DNA of 5,929 nt from Anaerolineae bacterium (lineage in GTDB: Bacteria; Chloroflexota; Anaerolineae; B4-G1; SLSP01), in the NCBI GenBank assembly GCA_021107605.1, contig JAIOSN010000212.1, positions 1 through 5,929 on the forward strand, read 5' to 3'. Positions 1-3,914 of the stretch are shown here, piece after piece (position 1 is the stretch's first letter; the number at the start of each line of letters is the position of its first letter). Made by a program: the position numbers and the translations under genes. A model generated the notes under the pieces. That model was not told the origin of the DNA and did no database searches. It saw only the letters and a list, made by a program, of their open reading frames with translations.

Positions 1-609
1 ATGGAGCGGCGGATTTGCAAACTCCGCGCTTTCGCCGGGCCGTTCCAAAAAGCGGATATTCCTGATATTAACGCTCGGATTTACCTGGTCGTGCCCGTTA
101 TCGCCGGCGAGGTGGATCTGGCGTTGCTTAAATGGATTTCTGAGCGTGGCCCGGTGGGGATGGATGTGCAAGGCTTCGTGCGCGTTCCAGAGGGCGACGC
201 ACTCGTTTTCCGCCAATGGCCCGAGGTGGCCGAGGGGCTGGCTTGCGTGACTTACCTCAAGGTGGATCGTGCCGAGGCGGAGTTGCTCACCGGCAAGACG
301 AATCTGCGGGCGGCTGCCCGTGAATTGGCGAGCTATGGGCCACGGGAAATCGTCGTCACGCAAGCCTCCGGCGTCACCGTCTTAGCGGATGGCGAGTTCT
401 ACGAAGCGCCGTTCACGCCGAAATCGCTGGCCGGGCGTACCGGGCGCGGCGACACCTGTTTCTCGGCCTACGTTAGCCGGCGTCTGAGCGCGTCGCCGGA
501 AGAGGCGTGTCGCTTTGCGGCCGCGATCACCACGTTGAAGCAGGAAAAACCTGGTCCGTGGGATGGTTCGCCGGACGAGGTGCAAGAACTGATGGCGCAG
601 ATGGCGTGA
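1..609 (+). CDS. PfkB-family carbohydrate/nucleoside kinase, 5'-truncated by the window edge
   Basis: This is the C-terminal part of a ribokinase-like (PfkB) kinase, which transfers the ATP gamma-phosphate to a sugar or nucleoside hydroxyl in the cytoplasm. The signature GRTGRGDTC lies at residues 145-153. D151 is the expected catalytic base, and the Gly/Arg before it form the anion hole. KVDRAEAELLTG (87-98) matches the Mg/phosphate-binding NxxE region with D89 in place of Asn, and DVQGFVR (55-61) is typical of one uncharacterised PfkB subfamily. AAAITTLKQEKPGP (173-186) is its characteristic C-terminal helix and tail. Full-length members have about 280-300 residues. Only 202 are visible, and the N-terminal sugar-binding/lid region is missing. 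The ATG at base 1 matches an internal 'D-x-ERRICK' stretch of the family, so it is probably not the real start. The substrate cannot be predicted. No clear terminator follows; the next sequence is the repeat region. Confidence 0.85.
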   Translation: MERRICKLRAFAGPFQKADIPDINARIYLVVPVIAGEVDLALLKWISERGPVGMDVQGFVRVPEGDALVFRQWPEVAEGLACVTYLKVDRAEAELLTGKTNLRAAARELASYGPREIVVTQASGVTVLADGEFYEAPFTPKSLAGRTGRGDTCFSAYVSRRLSASPEEACRFAAAITTLKQEKPGPWDGSPDEVQELMAQMA

Positions 610-621
610 AGGGAAAAAACC

Positions 622-664
622 AAGAATTTCACCACTGAGGCACGGAGAGCGCGGAGATCTGAAA
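622..664 (+). repeat. Diverged solo 5' half of the hairpin repeat
   Basis: The edges match the 5' half of the two full copies downstream: AAGAATTTCACC here versus AAGTATTTCACC there, and GATCTGAAA at the other end. Between these edges the purine-rich arm has diverged (CTGAGGCACGGAGAGCGCGG versus the aaggcgc type), with about one base of length difference. No matching 3' arm follows before the next copy begins, so this is a half element or a different subtype. Confidence 0.5.
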
Positions 665-681
665 CTTGAGGCTACTGAAAA

Positions 682-802
682 CTAAGTATTTCACCGCAAA
701 GGCGCGAAGGCGCAAAGATCTGAAAATCAACCTTCAGTAAATTAATTTTTTCTTAGCGTCTTGGCGTCTTTGTGGTAAAGTCACGCCTTCTTCAGGGAAG
801 CC
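682..802 (+). repeat. Palindromic intergenic repeat, copy A
   Basis: The 5' arm at 693-718 pairs with the 3' arm at 751-776. By hand, 24 of 26 positions pair, three of them G-U, with mismatches at 706/763 and 714/755. In each G-U pair the G is in the 5' arm and the U in the 3' arm, so the fold is better in a plus-strand transcript than in a minus-strand one. The arm is built from a short iterated unit (AAGGCGC). The centre holds a small stem CTGAA/TTCAG (720-724 with 733-737, loop of 8) followed by an AT-rich stretch. The 3' flank TTCTTCAGGGAAGCC (788-802) is shared with copy B, so the unit extends past the palindrome. It could be a non-autonomous mobile repeat, a cruciform-forming site or a transcribed structured element. 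There is no coding capacity. Confidence 0.8.
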
Positions 803-818
803 CTGTTTACCCTAAAAC

Positions 819-930
819 CTAAGTATTTCACCGCTAAGGCGCGAAGGCGCAAAGATTTGAAAATCAACCTTCAGTAAATTAATCTTTTCTTAGTGTCTTA
901 GCGGTGAGACATCTTTTCTTCAGAGGAGCC
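819..930 (+). repeat. Palindromic intergenic repeat, copy B
   Basis: This is a direct repeat of copy A at an offset of 137 bp. The first 80 bases (819-898 against 682-761) show four differences by hand alignment. The outer stem is perfect: TCACCGCTAAG at 828-838 pairs with CTTAGCGGTGA at 897-907. The inner stem pairs 847-855 with 888-896 apart from one mismatch (851/892). The 3' arm has lost one iterated unit of about 8 bp relative to copy A, leaving about 8 unpaired bases (839-846) in the 5' arm. The shared flank TTCTTCAGAGGAGCC ends the unit at 930. Confidence 0.8.
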
Positions 931-983
931 AAAATTGCATTTGGAAGGGCAGTTAGTTGAGCGAGGTATGGAAACCTCGGCTA

Positions 984-1106
984 CTACTCCTCATCCCCCG
1001 TCGGGTAGGCTTCGCGCTCCTCGGCGTGGAGCTTGACGTTGTCAAAGCATGGCGTCTGTTCTTTTGCGTGCTTGTGGGTTTTAGAGATGGGGCGCGTCTT
1101 GTTGTT
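984..1106 (-). pseudogene. Possible coding remnant, no start codon
   Basis: On the minus strand, a frame of 40 codons is open from a TAA (1107-1109) to tandem TAG stops (984-986 and 981-983). The last 20 or so codons almost all end in G or C and read as a charged C-terminal tail ending AEEREAYPTGDEE. The frame contains no ATG, GTG or TTG and no ribosome binding site, and I do not recognise the sequence. It may be the 3' end of a decayed gene that once lay beside the tRNA, or a chance open frame. Confidence 0.25.
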
Positions 1107-1126
1107 TTATCAAGACTTACTGCTAA

Positions 1127-1199
1127 TACCCCCGCCGCGATTTGAACGCGGATAACAGGTTTAGGAAACCTGCGTTCTATCCAATTGAACTACAGGGGC
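1127..1199 (-). tRNA. tRNA-Arg (anticodon CCT)
   Basis: The reverse strand folds into a standard 73-nt cloverleaf. The acceptor GCCCCTG pairs with CGGGGGT, with G-U at the first and sixth pairs. The D stem is GTTC/GAAC, the anticodon stem CAGGT/ACCTG with loop TTCCTAA, and the T stem CCGCG/CGCGG with loop TTCAAAT. The anticodon CCT (1163-1165 on the plus strand) reads AGG, so this is tRNA-Arg. The discriminator is A. The 3' CCA is not encoded (TTA follows), so it must be added by the CCA-adding enzyme. The gene stands alone, with its own promoter just upstream. Confidence 0.95.
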
Positions 1200-1213
1200 G
1201 TTTCACGAGGGGC

Positions 1214-1241
1214 ATTATAGCAGTTTGTCGATTCTGGGCAA
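1214..1241 (-). promoter_or_regulatory. Sigma-70-type promoter for tRNA-Arg
   Basis: Read on the minus strand, TTGCCC (1236-1241) is followed after 16 bp by a perfect TATAAT (1214-1219), about 15 bp before the first base of the tRNA. Position and strength suit a stable-RNA gene. No discriminator or stringent-control feature is obvious. Confidence 0.7.
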
Positions 1242-1259
1242 GCATTGCTAGGGGGGTTA

Positions 1260-1287
1260 TTGTCGGAGTCTTGAAAACCGTTATAAT
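1260..1287 (+). promoter_or_regulatory. Sigma-70-type promoter for the DUF4446 gene
   Basis: TTGTCG (1260-1265), a 16-bp spacer and a perfect TATAAT (1282-1287) lie 45 bp before the ATG at 1332. This promoter is back to back with the tRNA promoter; the two -35 boxes are less than 20 bp apart. The TTGAAA at 1271 is too close to the -10 to be the -35 element. Confidence 0.65.
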
Positions 1288-1331
1288 AGGACGGTTGAAG
1301 CTTAAGGCAGCTATTCGGGGGGAGGGAATAA

Positions 1332-1811
1332 ATGGAGAATATCTTATTACCGTGGGTAATTGCTTCCACGTTACTACTTTTTTTAGCCGCCTATTGGATT
1401 TACACCCTGGAAAAACGGATGAATGAGATGGCGGAACGTTATGCGCGTTTTACTGCGTTGGCTGAAGAGCTGGACGAACCTACCGTAATCAACTTATTAC
1501 AGCAGTTGGAGCGGCAGGGAGCGCAATTGGATGCGGCCTGGACGTTGTTGCGCCGTCTTGAGAACGCTTTTCCACATACCGTTCAGGGCTACGGAGTGGT
1601 GCGCTATGATGCTTTCCCCAATATCAGCGGTGAGCAGAGTTTCTCTCTGGTGCTGATAGATTTGCAAGGCAGCGGAATCGTTCTCTCTGGCTTGCAAGGG
1701 CGCGAGATGAAGGTGTATGTGAAGGCGCTGCTGCAGTGGCGCGCTGAGCGACCTCTGAGTTCGGAGGAGCAAGAGGCTCTGGGGTTGGCCCGCAAGATGG
1801 TAACGGCGTGA
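1332..1811 (+). CDS. DUF4446 family membrane-anchored coiled-coil protein
   Basis: This is a 159-residue protein of the DUF4446 family, whose biochemical function is unknown. A single hydrophobic segment (about residues 5-24) is followed by basic residues. A charged, heptad-like helix (about 25-78) probably forms a coiled coil. The conserved core at about 88-131 has the family pattern VVRYDAFPNISGEQSFSLVL, then IVLSGLQGRE and VYVK. Length and order fit the family. The ATG is chosen because GGAGG (1321-1325) lies 6 bases before it. By topology the protein should sit in the cytoplasmic membrane with the DUF4446 domain on the cytoplasmic side (inference). It lies 80 bp upstream of a bactofilin on the same strand. 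Both could be read from the promoter at 1260-1287, although the bactofilin also has its own. I recall DUF4446 genes near chromosome-partitioning genes in Firmicutes; none are visible here. Confidence 0.85.
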   Translation: MENILLPWVIASTLLLFLAAYWIYTLEKRMNEMAERYARFTALAEELDEPTVINLLQQLERQGAQLDAAWTLLRRLENAFPHTVQGYGVVRYDAFPNISGEQSFSLVLIDLQGSGIVLSGLQGREMKVYVKALLQWRAERPLSSEEQEALGLARKMVTA

Positions 1812-1817
1812 CTAGTT

Positions 1818-1845
1818 TTGACATTTTGCGTGACCTATGTATGAT
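1818..1845 (+). promoter_or_regulatory. Sigma-70-type promoter for the bactofilin gene
   Basis: A perfect -35 TTGACA (1818-1823) is followed after 16 bp by TATGAT (1840-1845, one mismatch to TATAAT). An overlapping GATAAT at 1843-1848 would need a 19-bp spacer. The -35 begins 7 bp after the stop codon of the DUF4446 gene, so the bactofilin can be transcribed independently of its neighbour. Confidence 0.65.
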
Positions 1846-1878
1846 AATTCTGCTAAGGTAATTGAAATTTAAAATTCG

Positions 1879-1885
1879 AAGGAGG
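1879..1885 (+). promoter_or_regulatory. Strong ribosome binding site that sets the bactofilin start
   Basis: AAGGAGG ends 6 bases before the ATG at 1892. The same frame is open back to a TTG at 1862, but that codon has no Shine-Dalgarno site and would place this one inside the coding region, so 1892 is the start. Confidence 0.85.
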
Positions 1886-1891
1886 AAGCTT

Positions 1892-2392
1892 ATGTGGGGC
1901 AAAGAAAAACCTGGTGGAGAAGAGAGTAACGAGGGTGGAAGGGGTGCTCGCATCAGCACGGTCTCAAAACCGGTTGAAACCATTGTTGGCCCTAATACCC
2001 ATATCAAAGGGGAAATTCAAGGTGATGGTGGTCTACGCATTGAGGGTATCGTAGAGGGCAACATCGAGACTACCGGTAATTTGGTAATTTCAGAGAGCGC
2101 TAAAGTTTTGGCGGAGGTCAAGGCTAAAAATGTCTCCATTGCGGGGGCCGTGCGCGGAAATATAACCGCTAATCGGGTAGAGATTCTGGATACCGGGCGT
2201 GTGTGGGGTGATCTGACCATCAAATCTCTCCTGATCAATGAAGGGGCTTATCTGCGTGGACAGACTTATATGCCTAAAGACCTGAAGCCGCCACAGATCG
2301 AAAGTATAACGCATCTTAAACCGAAACCGCCGGTCGCTAACGCGCCTAGCCCGATCGCTAAACCTGCCAAGCCGGCAGCCGCGAAGAAATAA
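1892..2392 (+). CDS. Bactofilin (polymer-forming cytoskeletal protein)
   Basis: This is a 166-residue bactofilin. These proteins fold into a right-handed beta-helix and polymerise without nucleotides into filaments or membrane-associated scaffolds that position cell-wall or polar machinery. Residues about 31-127 form the DUF583/bactofilin core, starting VGPNTHIKGEI and continuing with repeated short strands such as LRIEGIVEGNIE, LVISESAKVLAEV, VSIAGAVRGNI, VEILDTGRVWGDL and LLINEGAYLRG. The N-terminal 30 residues are polar and flexible (MWGKEKPGGEESNEGG). The C-terminal tail (about 128-166) is rich in Pro, Lys and Ala and ends KPAAAKK, as is common for bactofilins and consistent with partner or membrane contacts. 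There is no hydrophobic N-terminal segment, so any membrane link is peripheral or goes through a partner. The neighbouring membrane DUF4446 protein is an obvious candidate (inference). Transcription ends at the strong terminator 20 bp downstream. Confidence 0.93.
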   Translation: MWGKEKPGGEESNEGGRGARISTVSKPVETIVGPNTHIKGEIQGDGGLRIEGIVEGNIETTGNLVISESAKVLAEVKAKNVSIAGAVRGNITANRVEILDTGRVWGDLTIKSLLINEGAYLRGQTYMPKDLKPPQIESITHLKPKPPVANAPSPIAKPAKPAAAKK

Positions 2393-2412
2393 CGTTTGCT
2401 GGTAGTACGCAG

Positions 2413-2449
2413 AGAGGCCGTGAGCTTTTAAGCTCACGGCCTCTTTTTT
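2413..2449 (+). terminator. Rho-independent terminator after the bactofilin gene
   Basis: A near-perfect stem of 14 bp (AGAGGCCGTGAGCT at 2413-2426 with its complement at 2431-2444), a 4-base loop TTTA and a run of six T (2444-2449) form a textbook intrinsic terminator for plus-strand transcripts. On the minus strand the stem is not followed by a T-run, so it should be poor for the convergent glycosyltransferase gene that ends 9 bp away. Confidence 0.95.
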
Positions 2450-2457
2450 GTTGGGGA

Positions 2458-3900
2458 TTATGTGTGCTTCGCTTGGGTCAAAGTGCCTAGCACGAGCAAC
2501 CCTTCTCCTCCCAGCGAGAGTAGGACTAGCGGCAATAATTGGTTTTGCTGCCCGACGATGGTCTGCCAGAGGGCTAGCAAGCTATAGCATCCCAAAAATA
2601 GCTCGCCCCAGAGCGTGTGATCGAGAGCTATGCGGTAAGCGGCGCCGCGCCAGTTCCCCTGCCGCGCGTGGAGTCTGAACTTGGGGGTGCGCGTGAACGT
2701 GCCGCCCCAGTGCCGCCATCCATCAATGATGGCCAGAGTTGTGCTCCAGGTGATGCCTATTCCCAAGAGCATTACGACGGGATAGGCTAAGATGCGGCGC
2801 GGCCAGTCGCGGTAGAGCGCCATCTGACCTAAAAGGTAGAGCAGCGGGGGAATGCAGAGAATAGTTCCCAATAGGCCGGAGAGCGGGGGGAGTGCCGGCT
2901 GGTAATATGCCAGCGGGAGTGTGAGCAGTAGCATTAAGAGGAAGAGTGGTTGCGTGAGGTAGCCGCTGAGATGTAATAGGCCCATGATTTTTTGTGGCCA
3001 GGTAAGCCGTTCTGAGCGCCAGATGGGCAGGGATAGCTTGCGGAGGACTTGAGTAGCTCCTTTGGCCCACCGGTATTGTTGTTGTTTGAACGCGGCAACC
3101 AGGGGCGGGAGCTCGGCTGCGGCTACCACGTGGGGCAGATAGAGCAGTCGCCAGCCGGCGAGCTGTGCTCGATAACTTAGATCCAAATCTTCGGCCAGCG
3201 TGTCGCGCTGCCAACCGCCGGCCGCAATGATCGTCTGGCGTCGCCAGACGCCGGCCGTCCCGTTGAAGTTCATCAGCAGACCGGAGCGATTGCGCGCTAT
3301 ATGTTCCACCGTGAAGTGGGCGTCCATCAGCAGTGATTGCGCGCGGGTGATAGGGGAGTAATCAGCGTTGAGGTGTCCCCAACGAGCTTGTACCATTCCC
3401 AAGCGCGGGTCGGCGACCAAGTGGGGCACGGTCTCTTGCAAAAAATCGGCTGGCGGGTAGAAATCAGCATCGAAGATAGCGATGTACTCGCCGCGCGCGG
3501 CTGGCAAGCTGGCGGCTAAGGCGCCGGCCTTATGTCCAGTGGCGGTTTGGCGATGATGTACGCGGATGTCCAGCCCTTGAGCGCGCAGTTGCGCGGTTTC
3601 TTGTCGCGCCAGAGCCGTAGTCTGATCGGTGGAATCATCCAAGACCTGAATTTCCAAGCGCTCCCTGGGCCACTCTAACGCGGCAACGGAGCGTAGAATG
3701 CGTCTCACTACGTAACGTTCGTTGCGGAGCGGGACCTGTACCGTGACCACTGGCCAGACTTCCGTCGTTATGGGTGGAGTAGGGGGGACGGCGTCTTGGC
3801 GATGCCAGAGATAGAGTATGATAAGCAACGCCGTCTGTAAGGCGTAGAGCGCTAGCCCGGTCAGCACGGCCATGTATAGATAACTGATTATCTCTCTCAC
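2458..3900 (-). CDS. Membrane GT2 glycosyltransferase, processive beta-mannan/glucan synthase type
   Basis: This 480-residue family 2 glycosyltransferase resembles cellulose synthase and plant CslA-type glucomannan synthases. These use a nucleotide sugar on the cytoplasmic face to extend a beta-linked polysaccharide, often exporting it through their own channel. All catalytic motifs are present: DDS (88-90), DAD in FDADF (144-146), the base motif AEDLD (E237, D238) and QQQYRW (273-278), matching D, DxD, ED and Q/RxxRW. Membrane segments lie at about 13-32, 310-332, 341-362, 371-393, 431-450 and 455-474. FTRTPKF (402-408) is the typical loop of this subfamily. Length is normal. The start is a GTG at 3898-3900 without a clear ribosome binding site; an ATG nine codons in (3871-3873) is the alternative. 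The gene begins 14 bp after the stop of the protease gene, so the two are probably cotranscribed. The exact sugar (mannose or glucose) cannot be read from the sequence. Confidence 0.88.
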   Translation of the reverse strand: MREIISYLYMAVLTGLALYALQTALLIILYLWHRQDAVPPTPPITTEVWPVVTVQVPLRNERYVVRRILRSVAALEWPRERLEIQVLDDSTDQTTALARQETAQLRAQGLDIRVHHRQTATGHKAGALAASLPAARGEYIAIFDADFYPPADFLQETVPHLVADPRLGMVQARWGHLNADYSPITRAQSLLMDAHFTVEHIARNRSGLLMNFNGTAGVWRRQTIIAAGGWQRDTLAEDLDLSYRAQLAGWRLLYLPHVVAAAELPPLVAAFKQQQYRWAKGATQVLRKLSLPIWRSERLTWPQKIMGLLHLSGYLTQPLFLLMLLLTLPLAYYQPALPPLSGLLGTILCIPPLLYLLGQMALYRDWPRRILAYPVVMLLGIGITWSTTLAIIDGWRHWGGTFTRTPKFRLHARQGNWRGAAYRIALDHTLWGELFLGCYSLLALWQTIVGQQNQLLPLVLLSLGGEGLLVLGTLTQAKHT

Positions 3901-3914
3901 TTTGATAATGCCAT

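Larger units (their letters stand above)
610..1126. other. Gene-poor intergenic region with hairpin repeats
   Basis: This stretch of about 517 bp lies between the kinase and the tRNA and has no credible intact gene. Its left half is a cluster of related palindromic repeats (listed separately). The right half (931-1126) contains a short open frame on the minus strand with coding-like codon use (listed separately) and two small hairpins without T-runs, at 962-979 (CGAGGT/ACCTCG) and 1096-1116 (GTCTTG/CAAGAC). A plus-strand open frame at 957-1145 runs into the tRNA gene and has no ribosome binding site or recognisable sequence, so I do not regard it as a gene. Confidence 0.7.

Noticed and set aside
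682..930. CRISPR array
   Set aside because: There are only two long palindromic copies that differ in length, without regular spacers.
962..979. Small hairpin CGAGGT/ACCTCG
   Set aside because: It has only six pairs and no T-run on either strand, so it does not qualify as a terminator.
1096..1116. Hairpin GTCTTG/CAAGAC downstream of the tRNA as its terminator
   Set aside because: The stem is weak, the loop has nine bases, and no T-run follows in the minus direction.
1127..1199. tRNA gene as an integration (att) site with a duplicated 3' end
   Set aside because: I found no second copy of the tRNA 3' end in the window and no integrase gene.
957..1426. Two plus-strand open frames (957-1145 and 1142-1426)
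   Set aside because: They run through the tRNA-Arg gene, its promoter and the start of the DUF4446 gene, have no ribosome binding sites, and read as unstructured sequence.
1624..2437. Minus-strand open frames (1624-2007, 2017-2238, 2090-2437) opposite DUF4446 and bactofilin
   Set aside because: They are antisense shadows of well-recognised genes, rich in Arg and Ser as expected for such shadows, and 2090-2437 crosses the terminator.
2723..3519. Open frames inside the glycosyltransferase (2723-3214 minus, 3337-3519 plus)
   Set aside because: The glycosyltransferase frame carries all the catalytic motifs; these are low-complexity overlaps without start signals.
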